Assembly: GCF_946222605.1 (NCBI RefSeq)
Contig: NZ_CAMIIE010000014.1
Coordinates: forward strand, 1 to 64,000
Reading direction: 5' to 3'
From: an uncultured Acidocella sp.
GTDB taxonomy: Bacteria; Pseudomonadota; Alphaproteobacteria; Acetobacterales; Acetobacteraceae
Length of the DNA stretch: 64,000 nt
Of this stretch, positions 1 through 9,851 are shown piece after piece. The notes beneath the pieces were generated by a model. The model was not told where the DNA came from and did not search any database. It saw only the letters and a list, made by a program, of their open reading frames with translations. Both the position numbers and the translations under genes were made by a program. Each line of letters opens with the position of its first letter. The stretch's first letter is position 1.

Positions 1-38
1 CAAAATAAACACATGAAATTGCTCGCTAAAACAAAACC

Positions 39-69
39 TAGAGCATCAAGCTGAAAGCTTGATGCTCTA
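39..69. repeat. Perfect inverted repeat, terminator-like hairpin
   Basis: Two exact 14-base arms (TAGAGCATCAAGCT at 39-52 and its complement at 56-69) flank a GAA loop. Read on the minus strand the stem is followed by GGTTTTGTTTT, so it could terminate minus-strand transcription coming from pcaB. It begins about 140 bases beyond the pcaB stop. The remaining bases up to 206 show no gene. A mobile-element end or a dispersed repeat is an alternative. Confidence 0.55.
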
Positions 70-206
70 AGGGATCGCGTTCCCAGGATCAGGCCGGCGT
101 GGCCTCGCGCGCGGCGGTACCGGTGGCAGGGGTGAGCCTGCTATCCTCGCGTGAGGTCCAGCAATCGGCCTCGTTAAAAACCCTGGGGTGAGCGTTCATT
201 TACATC

Positions 207-1274
207 TCAGGCATGATCATCGCCGGGCTTGGTCCGGTCGATGAAATGCAGCCGCTTAATCAGCCCCAGCCCGGCTTGCAGCGCCGCCCCGCTGGCACAG
301 ACCAGCTGCGGCAGCACCAGCCATTCCAGCGTCCAGGCCGCCCCGGAGCGCTCATTTTCATGCACCAGCGCCTGGTTCAGCGTTCCCGCCAGCCCGCCGG
401 CAAAGCGCGCCAGCGCCACCAGATGCTCCGCCGTCACCGGATTCACCTTATGCGCCATCGCCGAGGACGCGCCGCCCCCCTCGATCTTCAGCGCCCCATT
501 CTCGCTCTGCGCCAAAAGCGCCGCATCCTGGCCGATCTTGCCCAGCGCCCCGGCGATCATCGCCAGCCATTCGCCGAACTCTACGATAGTATCCCGCGCC
601 GTGTGCCAGCAGGGCGCATCGCCCAGCCCCAGCCGCGCCGCCAGCCCGGCGGCGACAGCATCCGCCGCCTCCCCCAGCTCGGCCCGGTTGCCCACCGGCC
701 CGCCGAGCTGGATCACCAGCAGACGCGGCGCCAGATCCGCCAGCCGGGCCAAGTGCCGGTGCAGCGGCTGTTCCCAGCTGGCGATCTTGTCGCGCGCCAG
801 GATCGGCAGAGCCGCCTGCATCCGGGTTTGCCCCATCAGCCGCACCGCGCCCTGCGCCGCGCTCAATGATTGCAGCGTTGCGATCAACGCGTTCAGCCGT
901 GCGTCGAAAATCTCCAGAACGCGTTTCAGGCGGTATGTCAGAGCTGTATCCGTAACATCCTGGCTGGTCGCGCCCAGATGCAGCGCCTTTTGATGCTCAA
1001 CCGGCAGCGTTTTTCGCAGCGCTGCGACAAACCCTGGCCCGAGCACCCCATCCTTGAACAGCCCAGCGCGCAACGCCGCCTCGTCCGGGGTGAAGGCCGC
1101 GCAGGCTTGCGCGATGGCCGCAGAAGCGGCGGCGGAAATCATCCCCGCCTCGGCCTGGGCGGCGGCCAAAGCGGTTTCGAAATCCAGCATGGCGCGCAGC
1201 TCCGCCGCGGGGGCGAAGAGCGGCGCCAGCTCGGCATCGTCGGTCAGGGCGGCGGTGAAGGGCAGGGCGGTCAT
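207..1274 (-). CDS. pcaB: 3-carboxy-cis,cis-muconate cycloisomerase
   Basis: PcaB catalyses lactonisation of 3-carboxy-cis,cis-muconate to 4-carboxymuconolactone, the second step of protocatechuate breakdown in the cytoplasm. The 355-residue protein belongs to the fumarase/aspartase superfamily. Its signature loop is visible as SSAMAHKVNPVTAEHL near residue 270, and the active-site stretch GATSQDVTDTAL lies in the first half. The start was placed at the ATG at 1272-1274, which gives MTALPFTAAL. The reading frame is open for 29 more codons upstream, but those overlap pcaG and lack family similarity. It is the last gene of a tight operon, four bases after the pcaG stop. Length fits the short alphaproteobacterial PcaB proteins. 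Confidence 0.93.
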   Translation of the reverse strand: MTALPFTAALTDDAELAPLFAPAAELRAMLDFETALAAAQAEAGMISAAASAAIAQACAAFTPDEAALRAGLFKDGVLGPGFVAALRKTLPVEHQKALHLGATSQDVTDTALTYRLKRVLEIFDARLNALIATLQSLSAAQGAVRLMGQTRMQAALPILARDKIASWEQPLHRHLARLADLAPRLLVIQLGGPVGNRAELGEAADAVAAGLAARLGLGDAPCWHTARDTIVEFGEWLAMIAGALGKIGQDAALLAQSENGALKIEGGGASSAMAHKVNPVTAEHLVALARFAGGLAGTLNQALVHENERSGAAWTLEWLVLPQLVCASGAALQAGLGLIKRLHFIDRTKPGDDHA

Positions 1275-1278
1275 GGGC

Positions 1279-1908
1279 TCAGATATCGAAGAAAATCGTC
1301 TCTTTGTCGCCTTGCAGATGGATGTCGAAGCGATAGACCGGCACGCCATCCTCCTCACCATCCCGCGCCGCCACCAGCGTCGCCAGCCGTGCCTTCAGCT
1401 CGAAGCGGGTGAAGATCGGGTCCGCCTCGTTCGCCTGCGCCTCATCCGGGAAATACATCCGGGTATGCAGCCCGATATTGATGCCGCGCGCGACGATCCA
1501 GAGTGTCACATGCGGCGCCATCTTCCGCCCATCGATGAAGGGCACGGCGCCGGGCTTGATCGTCTCGAACCGGTAAATGCCGCTCACCCCATCCACGGGC
1601 TGGCGGAACCAGCCGGGAAAATGGGGGTCCGCCGCGCCGCGATGCTCGCCCCGGCCGGGATAAAGCCCGTCCGCATCCGCCTGCCAGAGCTCCAGCAGCG
1701 CATCCTTCAGCACCGCGCCGGAGCCATCGAAAATCTGCCCGGTGATGATGATGCGCTGCCCCTTGGCCTCGGCCGGGCAGGGTGCCAGGCCCAGATCCTG
1801 CGCATAGACATGGTTGATGCCGATGAAATTCGGCGTGGTGCCGATATGCACATAGGGACCTGCGGTCTGCGAGGGGCTTTCCTTCAGCCGGCTCAGCGAT
1901 TGCACCAT
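1279..1908 (-). CDS. pcaG: Protocatechuate 3,4-dioxygenase alpha subunit
   Basis: PcaG is the alpha subunit of the non-haem Fe(III) intradiol dioxygenase that opens protocatechuate between its two hydroxyls. At 209 residues it has the usual alpha-subunit length. The intradiol fold is recognisable from QTAGPYVHIG at the N-terminus, LLELWQADADGLYPG in the middle and GIYRFETIKPGAVP before the C-terminal strands. It carries HVTLWIVARG where the beta subunit has its HIH iron ligands, as expected for an alpha subunit that does not bind iron. It lies three bases after the pcaH stop, so the two subunits should be made together. Confidence 0.94.
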   Translation of the reverse strand: MVQSLSRLKESPSQTAGPYVHIGTTPNFIGINHVYAQDLGLAPCPAEAKGQRIIITGQIFDGSGAVLKDALLELWQADADGLYPGRGEHRGAADPHFPGWFRQPVDGVSGIYRFETIKPGAVPFIDGRKMAPHVTLWIVARGINIGLHTRMYFPDEAQANEADPIFTRFELKARLATLVAARDGEEDGVPVYRFDIHLQGDKETIFFDI

Positions 1909-1911
1909 GGC

Positions 1912-2655
1912 TCAGTTTCCTTCCATGCGGTTTTCGAACATCGTCGAGCGGCGGCCGCGCAGCACGATGTCGAATTTATAGGCCAGCGTGTCCATCGGGA
2001 TGGTCGCCTCGCGGTCCAGCGCCGCCACCAGCTGCTCCACCGCCGCCTTATCGGGGATGCCCATGACGATCGGGCATTGCCAGATCATCGGGTCGCCCTC
2101 GAAATACATTTGGGTGATCAAACGCTGCGCGAAGGCATGGCCGAAGATCGAGAAATGGATATGCGCCGGGCGCCAGTCATTCACCCCGTTCGGCCAGGGA
2201 TAGGCGCCGGGCTTGATGGTGCGGAACCAGTAGCGGCCTTCCTCATCCGTGATCGAGCGCCCGCAGCCGCCGAAATTCGGGTCGATGGCGGCGAGATAGC
2301 TTTCCTTCTTGTGCCGGTAGCGCCCGCCCGCATTGGCCTGCCAATATTCCACCAGCGCGCCCGGCACCGGCCTCGCATCCTCATCCAGCACCCTTCCATG
2401 CACGATGATGCGCGGGCCGATCGCATCGCCGGTGGTGGCGTAATTGCGGATCAGGTCGTTATCCAGCTCGCCCAGCATGGCATGGCCGAACACCGGCCCG
2501 GTCATTTCGGAGAGCGTGTTGTTGAGCGAGAGCAGCGCGTGTTTCGGGCTGCGCAGCACCGAGGTCTTGTAGTTCGGCGTGAAGGCCGGCGGGTGCCAGG
2601 CGCGGTCGCGCTGGTAGAACCCGCCATTATGGTTTGGCGCGGGGGCGTTACGCAT
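1912..2655 (-). CDS. pcaH: Protocatechuate 3,4-dioxygenase beta subunit
   Basis: PcaH is the iron-binding beta subunit of protocatechuate 3,4-dioxygenase; with PcaG it forms 3-carboxy-cis,cis-muconate. The 247-residue protein shows the intradiol core: [12 protein letters not shown], then [12 protein letters not shown], then WRPAHIHFS near residues 160-170. The Tyr of GAYPW and the two His of HIH correspond to known iron ligands of the family. The start is the ATG at 2653-2655, preceded by a good AGGAGG. The 61 in-frame codons upstream run back across pcaC and are not used. The first eight bases overlap the end of pcaC, so translation is probably coupled. Confidence 0.95.
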   Translation of the reverse strand: MRNAPAPNHNGGFYQRDRAWHPPAFTPNYKTSVLRSPKHALLSLNNTLSEMTGPVFGHAMLGELDNDLIRNYATTGDAIGPRIIVHGRVLDEDARPVPGALVEYWQANAGGRYRHKKESYLAAIDPNFGGCGRSITDEEGRYWFRTIKPGAYPWPNGVNDWRPAHIHFSIFGHAFAQRLITQMYFEGDPMIWQCPIVMGIPDKAAVEQLVAALDREATIPMDTLAYKFDIVLRGRRSTMFENRMEGN

Positions 2656-3052
2656 TTCTGTCCTCCTTATTGGCCGCCATTTCCGCATAGGCCTGGGCGG
2701 CGATCTTGAATGCGTGGTTGGCGGCCGGCACGCCGGCATAGATGGCGACGTGCAGCAGCGCCTCCTTGATATCCTCCATGCTGGCACCGGTATTGGCGGT
2801 GGCGCGCACATGCATCGCCACCTCGTCATGATGGCCAAGGGCGGCCAGCAGCGCGATCGTCAGCATCGAGCGTTCGCGCAGCGCAATGGTGCCGCGCGAC
2901 CAGACATTGCCCCAGGCCGCCTCGGTGATCAGCTCCTGGAAATCCGCGGTGAAGGGCGTGGTGTTGGCCACCGCCACATCCACATATTTGTCGCTCAGCA
3001 CCTTGCGGCGCGTCTTCATCCCCTGGGTGTAGCGGGGGGAGGGGTCAGGCAT
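2648..3052 (-). CDS. pcaC: 4-carboxymuconolactone decarboxylase
   Basis: PcaC decarboxylates 4-carboxymuconolactone to 3-oxoadipate enol-lactone. The 134-residue protein is a single AhpD/CMD-fold domain of standard length. Recognisable segments are [13 protein letters not shown], the helix [21 protein letters not shown] and [20 protein letters not shown]. It is a separate protein here rather than the PcaL fusion with PcaD seen in actinobacteria. It overlaps pcaD upstream and pcaH downstream by eight bases each, so the operon is compact and probably translationally coupled. Confidence 0.95.
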   Translation of the reverse strand: MPDPSPRYTQGMKTRRKVLSDKYVDVAVANTTPFTADFQELITEAAWGNVWSRGTIALRERSMLTIALLAALGHHDEVAMHVRATANTGASMEDIKEALLHVAIYAGVPAANHAFKIAAQAYAEMAANKEDRNA

Positions 3053-3839
3053 TCAAATGCTCCTCGAAATGCCGCGCCAGCAGCGCCAGCAAGGCGGCGG
3101 GCTGTTCGGCGGGGGGGATATGGCTGCAATTCTCAATCAGCGCGAAGCGCGCGCCGGGGATCAAAGCCGCCGTGGCCTGCACCAAAGCCGGCGGGGTGGA
3201 TTGGTCGCCATCGCCGCAGACCACGAGGGTCGGGGTGCGGATGGCGGCGATTTTGTCGGTCAGATCCGCCGCGCGCAGCGCCGCGCAGGCGGCGGCGTAA
3301 CCATCATTCGGCGTGCCGCACAGCATCTGAATCCAGCCCTGCAGCTCCACTTGCCTTTCAGCATGGAAGGCGGGCGTGAACCAGCGCTCCATCACCGGCC
3401 CGGCGATGCTGGCCAGGCCGTGTTCCATGACCGCCTTGATGCGGGCATTCCAGCTCTCATCATTGCCGATTTTCGCAGCGCTATCACAGATGACCAGGGC
3501 GGTGAGCCGCTCTGGCGCCTTGAGCGCGATCTGCTGGGCGATCAAGCCACCGATGGAGAGCCCGACAAAGGCGAATTTGTCCAAACCGAGATGGTCCGCC
3601 AGCGCCAGCGCGTCATCCGCCAGCATCTCGATGCTGTAGGGGCCGGGGGCGTTTTCCGAGAGGCCGTGGCCGCGCTTATCGTACAGCACCACCCGGTAGC
3701 GGTCAGAGAGGGCATGGGCGATTTCATCCCACAGCCGGCAATCGGTGCCGAGCGAGTTGGCGAAGATGATCGCCGGGGCGTTGGCCGGTCCGCTCTCGCG
3801 CCAATGCAGCCGCACATTGTTCAGCCTGGTGAATGCCAT
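3045..3839 (-). CDS. pcaD: 3-oxoadipate enol-lactonase
   Basis: PcaD hydrolyses 3-oxoadipate enol-lactone to 3-oxoadipate. The 264-residue protein is an alpha/beta hydrolase: the oxyanion-hole region is near FANSLGTD, the nucleophile elbow is GLSIGG with Ser95, the acid lies in VVCGDGDQSTPP and the His in ENCSHIPPAEQP near the C-terminus. It is the first gene of the pcaDCHGB operon and is divergent from pcaQ. The start at 3837-3839 has an AGGAGG seven bases upstream on the minus strand. Confidence 0.94.
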   Translation of the reverse strand: MAFTRLNNVRLHWRESGPANAPAIIFANSLGTDCRLWDEIAHALSDRYRVVLYDKRGHGLSENAPGPYSIEMLADDALALADHLGLDKFAFVGLSIGGLIAQQIALKAPERLTALVICDSAAKIGNDESWNARIKAVMEHGLASIAGPVMERWFTPAFHAERQVELQGWIQMLCGTPNDGYAAACAALRAADLTDKIAAIRTPTLVVCGDGDQSTPPALVQATAALIPGARFALIENCSHIPPAEQPAALLALLARHFEEHLNA

Positions 3840-3895
3840 GTTTCATTTCCTCCTGGGCGCGTGGCCCCGTTGCGATTGACTAAAATACTTTCAGA

Positions 3896-3928
3896 GTTTC
3901 ATGTAAAATGAGATATTCCGTATGAAAC
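3896..3928. promoter_or_regulatory. Heptamer inverted repeat in the pcaD-pcaQ gap
   Basis: GTTTCAT (3896-3902) and ATGAAAC (3922-3928) form a seven-base inverted repeat with a 19-base spacer, immediately beside the PcaQ box. A third GTTTCAT lies at 3840-3846, across the pcaD leader. The spacing suits a second LysR-type site or promoter elements, but I cannot assign a protein to it. Confidence 0.35.
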
Positions 3929-3944
3929 ATAACCTGGGGGTTAT
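3929..3944. promoter_or_regulatory. PcaQ box
   Basis: ATAACCTGGGGGTTAT is an exact ATAACC-N4-GGTTAT palindrome. The PcaQ-binding motif described upstream of pcaD in Sinorhizobium is ATAACC-N4-GGTTAA. It lies 90 bases upstream of the pcaD start on one side and directly abuts the pcaQ ATG on the other. Binding should activate pcaD and could repress pcaQ itself. Confidence 0.8.
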
Positions 3945-4883
3945 ATGCCAAATCTGCGTGGCGAAGGGCTCGACCCCCGTATCAAGCTGCGTCACCTTAG
4001 CGTGTTTCTGGAAGTGGTGCGCACGGGCAGCGTGGTCCAGGCGGCTTCGGCGCTGGGGCTGACCCAGCCGGCCTTGTCCAAGACCATCGCCGAGCTGGAA
4101 GAGATATTGCAGGTCAAACTCTTCGACCGTTCCGGCCGCAAGCTGAGCCTGACCAGCTTTGGCGAGGTGTTTCAGCGTTATGCCGGCGCCAGCCTGACGG
4201 CGCTGAAACAGGGCATGCGCTCGATGGCGCAGGCGCGGGACGATCAGGCGGCGGCGTTCTGCATCGGTGCGCTGCCCACCGTCTCGGCGCGCATCCTGCC
4301 GCGCGCGGCGGCGCGGTTCATGGCGCAGGGTCTGGGGTTGAAGCCGCGCATCGTCACCGGGCCGAACGGCTATCTGCTCTCCCAGCTGCGGCTGGGGGAG
4401 GTGGATCTGGTGATCGGGCGGATGGCGGAGCCGGAGATGATGCGCGGCTTTGCCTTTGAGCATCTGTATGAGGAAACCATCGCGCTGGTGGTGCGGCCGG
4501 CACATCCGCTGCTGGAATCGCAGCGCTTCGATCTGGCGGCGATCAGCCAGTACCAGCTCCTGATGCCACCCCCCGGCTCGATCATCCGCCCGACCGCGCA
4601 GCGTTACCTCACCGCGCATGCGCTGGGTCCGTTCGCCGGGGAGATCGAGACCATCTCCGATAATTTCGCCCGCGCCTATGTGCGGGCCTCGGATGCGGTG
4701 TGGATCATCTCGGAAGGGGTGGTGGCGGAGGAGCTGGCGCATGGGTTTCTGGCGAGGCTGCCGGCGGATACCAGCGCCACGCTGGGGCCGGTGGGGCTGA
4801 CCACCCGCACGGATGTTCAGCCCTCTTTGCCGGCCCAGCTTTTCGCGCAAGCGGTGCGCGAGGCGGTGGCGGCGCTGGGGTGA
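3945..4883 (+). CDS. pcaQ: LysR-type activator of the pca operon
   Basis: PcaQ is the LysR-type activator that switches on pcaDCHGB, classically in response to 3-carboxymuconate or 4-carboxymuconolactone. The 312-residue protein has an N-terminal winged HTH (LRHLSVFLEVVRTGSV, then LTQPALSKTIAELE, residues about 17-75) and a periplasmic-binding-like effector domain. It is divergent from pcaD, the standard arrangement. The ATG is fused directly to the PcaQ box and has no Shine-Dalgarno sequence, so the mRNA may be leaderless. Its TGA stop touches the stop of pcaF on the other strand with no gap. Confidence 0.92.
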   Translation: MPNLRGEGLDPRIKLRHLSVFLEVVRTGSVVQAASALGLTQPALSKTIAELEEILQVKLFDRSGRKLSLTSFGEVFQRYAGASLTALKQGMRSMAQARDDQAAAFCIGALPTVSARILPRAAARFMAQGLGLKPRIVTGPNGYLLSQLRLGEVDLVIGRMAEPEMMRGFAFEHLYEETIALVVRPAHPLLESQRFDLAAISQYQLLMPPPGSIIRPTAQRYLTAHALGPFAGEIETISDNFARAYVRASDAVWIISEGVVAEELAHGFLARLPADTSATLGPVGLTTRTDVQPSLPAQLFAQAVREAVAALG

Positions 4884-6082
<1,199 letters not shown>

Positions 6083-6086
<4 letters not shown>

Positions 6087-6724
6087 GCCGCCACCTTCAC
6101 CGGCGCGGCGGTGCGGGCCTGCACATCCTCGGCGGTGATGCCGGGTGCCAGCTCCACCAGCGTCAGCCCGCCATTGAGCTTGTCGCAGGCCAGCACGCAG
6201 ATATCGGTGACGATGAGATCCACCACCCCGGTGCCGGTCAGCGGCAGGTCGCATTTTTCCTTGATCTTGGGCGAGCCATCCTTGGCGTTATGGTCCATCA
6301 CCACGACGACGCGCTTGACGCCGGCGACCAGATCCATCGCCCCGCCCATGCCCTTCACCATCTTGCCGGGAATGGTCCAGTTGGCGATGTCGCCCTTGTC
6401 GGACACTTCCATCGCCCCCAGCACCGCCATGTCGATATGGCCGCCGCGGATCATCGCGAAACTATCCGCCGAGGAGAAGAAGCTGGAGCTGGGCAGGGTG
6501 GTGACGGTCTGCTTGCCGGCATTGATCAGATCCGGGTCGGCCTCGCCCTCATAGGGAAAGGGGCCGATGCCGAGCAGGCCGTTTTCGCTCTGCAGCGTCA
6601 CGTTCACGCCCTCGGGGATATAGTTCGCCACCAGCGTCGGGATGCCGATGCCGAGATTGACGTAGAAACCATCCTGCAATTCGCGCGCGGCGCGGGCCGC
6701 CATTTCTTCACGGGTCCAGGGCAT
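6083..6724 (-). CDS. pcaJ: 3-oxoadipate CoA-transferase subunit B
   Basis: PcaJ is the catalytic beta subunit of succinyl-CoA:3-oxoadipate CoA-transferase, which activates 3-oxoadipate to its CoA ester. The 213-residue protein shows [15 protein letters not shown] and the [12 protein letters not shown] segment, in which Glu47 is the acyl-carrying residue of family I transferases. It follows pcaI by one base and overlaps pcaF by four. The related acetoacetate CoA-transferase (AtoA/ScoB) is the main alternative, but the pca context settles it. Confidence 0.93.
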
Positions 6725-6725
6725 G

Positions 6726-7433
6726 TCAGGCGGTCTCCCTCTTGCGCTCGGTCAGTTTCTCGATGCGCTTTTCATTGATCGTGCTCTTGATGATGCGGTC
6801 CACATAGATGCCGGGCGTGTGGATGTTTTCCGGGTCGAGGCTGCCGACCGGGACGATCTCCTCGACCTCGGCAATGGTGATCTTGCCAGCCGTGGCCATG
6901 TTCGGATTGAAATTGCGCGCGGTCTTGCGATAGACCAGATTGCCCGCCTCGTCCGCCTTCCAGGCCTTGACGATGGCGAGGTCGGCTTTCAGCCAGGTCT
7001 CGCGGACATAGGCGATGCCATCGAATTCCTCGACCGGCTTGCCCTCGGCGACCACGGTGCCGACACCTGTGCGGGTATAGAAGGCCGGAATGCCCGCCCC
7101 GCCGGCGCGGATGCGCTCGGCCAGCGTGCCTTGCGGGTTCAGCTCCAGCTCCAGCTCGCCGGAGAGATAAAGCTGCTCGAACAGCTTGTTCTCGCCAACG
7201 TAAGAAGAGATCATTTTCTTGATCTGCTTGTTGTTGAGCAGCATCCAGAGGCCGAACCCGTCCGCGCCGCAATTATTCGAAATCACGGTGAGGTTTTTCA
7301 CCCCGGCATCCCGGATCGCCGGGATCAGGCTTTCGGGGTTGCCGGAGAGGCCGAAGCCGCCGGACATGATCGTCATCCCGTCAAACAACACGCCCTTGAG
7401 GGCGGCTTCAGGACTCGCGTAGATTTTTTGCAT
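6726..7433 (-). CDS. pcaI: 3-oxoadipate CoA-transferase subunit A
   Basis: PcaI is the alpha subunit that pairs with PcaJ. The 235-residue protein carries the glycine-rich [15 protein letters not shown] near residue 25 and the [13 protein letters not shown] segment typical of the subunit. I chose the ATG at 7431-7433 (MQKIYAS) because GAGGGA lies just upstream. An ATG six codons earlier has no ribosome site. It heads the pcaIJF operon and is divergent from the IclR gene pcaR. Confidence 0.92.
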   Translation of the reverse strand: MQKIYASPEAALKGVLFDGMTIMSGGFGLSGNPESLIPAIRDAGVKNLTVISNNCGADGFGLWMLLNNKQIKKMISSYVGENKLFEQLYLSGELELELNPQGTLAERIRAGGAGIPAFYTRTGVGTVVAEGKPVEEFDGIAYVRETWLKADLAIVKAWKADEAGNLVYRKTARNFNPNMATAGKITIAEVEEIVPVGSLDPENIHTPGIYVDRIIKSTINEKRIEKLTERKRETA

Positions 7434-7460
7434 ATTCCCTCTTGCGTCCAATCCCGGAAT

Positions 7461-7495
7461 AACCGATTATCGGTTAAACTGTTCGTTAATCGGAG
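7461..7495. promoter_or_regulatory. Two PcaR-type (IclR) operator candidates
   Basis: The 73-base gap between pcaI and pcaR holds AACCGATTATCGGTT (7461-7475), a perfect palindrome around one base, and GTTCGTTAATCGGAG (7481-7495). The second closely resembles the PcaR box of pseudomonads as I recall it (GTTCGATAATCGCAC). Both lie where an IclR regulator could act on the divergent promoters of pcaIJF and its own gene. Confidence 0.7.
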
Positions 7496-7506
7496 ATATC
7501 GCGCCG

Positions 7507-8304
7507 ATGGCTGAGGAAGTCAAGGAAAAAGCCGAGGCGCTCGACCCGCGCTTCATGACCTCGCTGGCGCGCGGGCTGGAGGTGCTGGCGGCGTTCGAGG
7601 GGCAGGAGGGGTTGAGCGTCACCCAGGCGGCGAAACTGACCGGGCTGCCGCGCTCGGCGGTGGGGCGCTGCCTGTTCACGCTGGAGCGGCTTGGCTATGT
7701 CGCGGCGGAGGGGACGAGCTACCGGCTCTGCCCCGGCGTGCTGCCGCTGGGCCGGGCCTTTCTGCTGGGCGACAGGCTGGCGCGGGCCGGCCAGCCCGTG
7801 GTGGAGGCGCTGCGCGACCGGCTGGGGGAATCCAGCTCGCTGGCGATGTTCGATACGCGAAGCCGGCACCGGGCGGTGCTGTATGTCTGCCGGGCGGAGA
7901 CGATGCGGATCATCTCCGTGCCGCTGCTGATTGGCAGCATGCTGCCGAGCTACTGTACCTCCAACGGGCGGGTGTTGCTGGGGGCCCTCGCGCCGGACGC
8001 GCTGCGGGCCTATCTGGCGGGGGCCGAGCTGGCCGCGCGCACGGCCAAGACCCTGACCAGCGCTGACGCGCTGCAGGCGGAGCTGGCGCGGGTGCGCGAT
8101 CAGGGCTGGGCGATGACGGATGGCGAACTGGAGCCGGGCTTGCGCTCCATTGCCGTGCCGGTGCGCGGGCCGGATGGGCAGGCGCTGGCGGCCCTCAACC
8201 TCGCCACCCAATCCGCGCATCGCGACCAGGGCTGGCTGCTGCACACCGCCTTGCCGGAATTGCAGGCGGCGGCGGCGCATCTGGGGCGGGTGGCGTTCCG
8301 GTAG
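7507..8304 (+). CDS. pcaR: IclR-family regulator of pcaIJF
   Basis: The 265-residue protein has an N-terminal winged HTH (residues about 15-75, with LSVTQAAKLTGLPRSAVGRCLFTLERLGYV) and the C-terminal IclR effector domain. FMTSLARGLEVLAAF is the usual opening of the PcaR/PobR/PcaU subgroup. PcaR in pseudomonads activates pca genes with 3-oxoadipate as inducer. Divergence from pcaIJF and the operator-like palindromes in between support that role. An MFS gene follows by eight bases and is probably co-transcribed. Confidence 0.85.
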   Translation: MAEEVKEKAEALDPRFMTSLARGLEVLAAFEGQEGLSVTQAAKLTGLPRSAVGRCLFTLERLGYVAAEGTSYRLCPGVLPLGRAFLLGDRLARAGQPVVEALRDRLGESSSLAMFDTRSRHRAVLYVCRAETMRIISVPLLIGSMLPSYCTSNGRVLLGALAPDALRAYLAGAELAARTAKTLTSADALQAELARVRDQGWAMTDGELEPGLRSIAVPVRGPDGQALAALNLATQSAHRDQGWLLHTALPELQAAAAHLGRVAFR

Positions 8305-8312
8305 GGGGGAGG

Positions 8313-9707
8313 ATGCAGCCCGAGCCTTCGCCGCGGATCACCATCCTGGCCCTGCTGGTGGCCGGGACGAATTTCATGGAAAATCTGGACGCCACGGCGA
8401 TCACCCCGGCGGTGCCGCAAATGGCGCGAAGCTTCGCGGTGCGGCCTGTGGATCTCAATAGCGGCGTCAGCGCCTATATGCTGACACTCGGCATCTTCAT
8501 GCCGATCAGCGGCTGGATGGCGGAGCGCTTCGGCGCGCGCCGGGTGTTCGGGCTGGCGATCGCGCTGTTCACCTTGGCCTCGCTGCTGTGCGGGCTGGCG
8601 CGGGGGCTGGATGAGTTCGTGCTGTTGCGCATCCTGCAAGGCATTGGCGGGGCGATGATGACGCCGGTGGGCCGGCTGGTGGTGCTGCGGGTGACGCCGA
8701 AGGCGCGGCTGATCGATATTTTCGCGTGGCTGGTCTGGCCGGCCCTGGTGGCGCCGGTGCTGGGGCCGCCGCTGGGCGGGCTGCTGGTGGAGCATGGCGG
8801 CTGGCGCTGGATCTTCTTCCTCAACCTGCCGCTGGGCGCGGTCGCGTTCGGGCTGGTCTGGTGGCTGGTGCCGGATACGCGCGGGCCGCATCCGGCGCGG
8901 TTCGACAGGCGGGGCTTTCTGCTGTCCGGGCTGGCGCTGGTCTGTCTGCTGACGATGGCGGAATTGTTCAGCCGCGCGCTGATCCCCTGGCGGGAGGTGG
9001 CGGGGCTGGCCTTTGCCGGGAGCGTGCTGCTGGTCGCCGCCCTGCTGCATATGCGCAACCATGAAGCCCCCTTGCTGGATCTCTCCGTGCTGCGGGTGAA
9101 GAGCTTCGCGGTGACCATTCTCGGCGGCGGCCTGTTCCGGATGAGCGTGGGCGCGGTGCCGTTCCTGCTGCCGGTGATGTTCCAGATCGGGCTGGGATAT
9201 GACGCGTTCACCGCCGGCACCTTGCTGATGGCGGTGTTCGCGGGAAATCTGCTGATCAAACCGGCGACGACGCCGATCCTGCGGCGCTTCGGGTTTCGCG
9301 GCGTGCTGATCGTCAACGGGCTGCTGAACGCGCTGGCGCTGGCCTGTTGCGCTGGGCTGGGGCGGTTCATGCCGCTGCCGGTGATCTGCGCGATTCTGTT
9401 TCTGGGCGGGGCGACGCGCTCGATGCAGTTCACGGCCTTGAACACCATCGCCTTCGCGGATGTGCCCCAGGCGCGGATGGCCGGGGCGAATACGCTGTTT
9501 TCCACCGCCGCGCAGCTGGCGATGGGGCTCGGCGTGGCGGTGGGGGGCATCGCCTGGCGGCTGGGCGAGGCGGTGGCGCCGGCGGGGCCGGCCTGGCCGT
9601 TCCGCATCGCCTTTCTGGTGGTGGCGCTGCTGGCGCTGCTCGGGGTGCTGGATTGCCTGTCCTTGCCGCGCGGGGTGGGCGCGCATGTCAGCAGGGGAAA
9701 AAACTGA
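8313..9707 (+). CDS. DHA2-type MFS transporter
   Basis: The 464-residue integral membrane protein is a drug:H+ antiporter-2 (EmrB/QacA type) member. It shows the motif-A-like loop GWMAERFGARRVFG near residue 70, the motif-C-like PALVAPVLGPPLGG and WRWIFFLNLPLG around residues 145-180, with many hydrophobic segments before and after. The start is poor by ribosome-site criteria because GGGGGAGG touches the ATG directly; coupling to pcaR eight bases upstream may help. It may export aromatic acids or act as general efflux; the substrate cannot be read from the sequence. Confidence 0.85.
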   Translation: MQPEPSPRITILALLVAGTNFMENLDATAITPAVPQMARSFAVRPVDLNSGVSAYMLTLGIFMPISGWMAERFGARRVFGLAIALFTLASLLCGLARGLDEFVLLRILQGIGGAMMTPVGRLVVLRVTPKARLIDIFAWLVWPALVAPVLGPPLGGLLVEHGGWRWIFFLNLPLGAVAFGLVWWLVPDTRGPHPARFDRRGFLLSGLALVCLLTMAELFSRALIPWREVAGLAFAGSVLLVAALLHMRNHEAPLLDLSVLRVKSFAVTILGGGLFRMSVGAVPFLLPVMFQIGLGYDAFTAGTLLMAVFAGNLLIKPATTPILRRFGFRGVLIVNGLLNALALACCAGLGRFMPLPVICAILFLGGATRSMQFTALNTIAFADVPQARMAGANTLFSTAAQLAMGLGVAVGGIAWRLGEAVAPAGPAWPFRIAFLVVALLALLGVLDCLSLPRGVGAHVSRGKN

Positions 9708-9851
9708 GGTTTCAAGGCGCCGGGTCTGGCGGTTCCGAGGCCAGGGGGCATATCGGAATTTGGTTTTATGATAGAATGAAGATCAATATTTGAGGCTGTC
9801 TGTTAGCGCGGGCGATTGCCAGCCTGGCTTAAATTTGGAAAGGAGCGGGCC

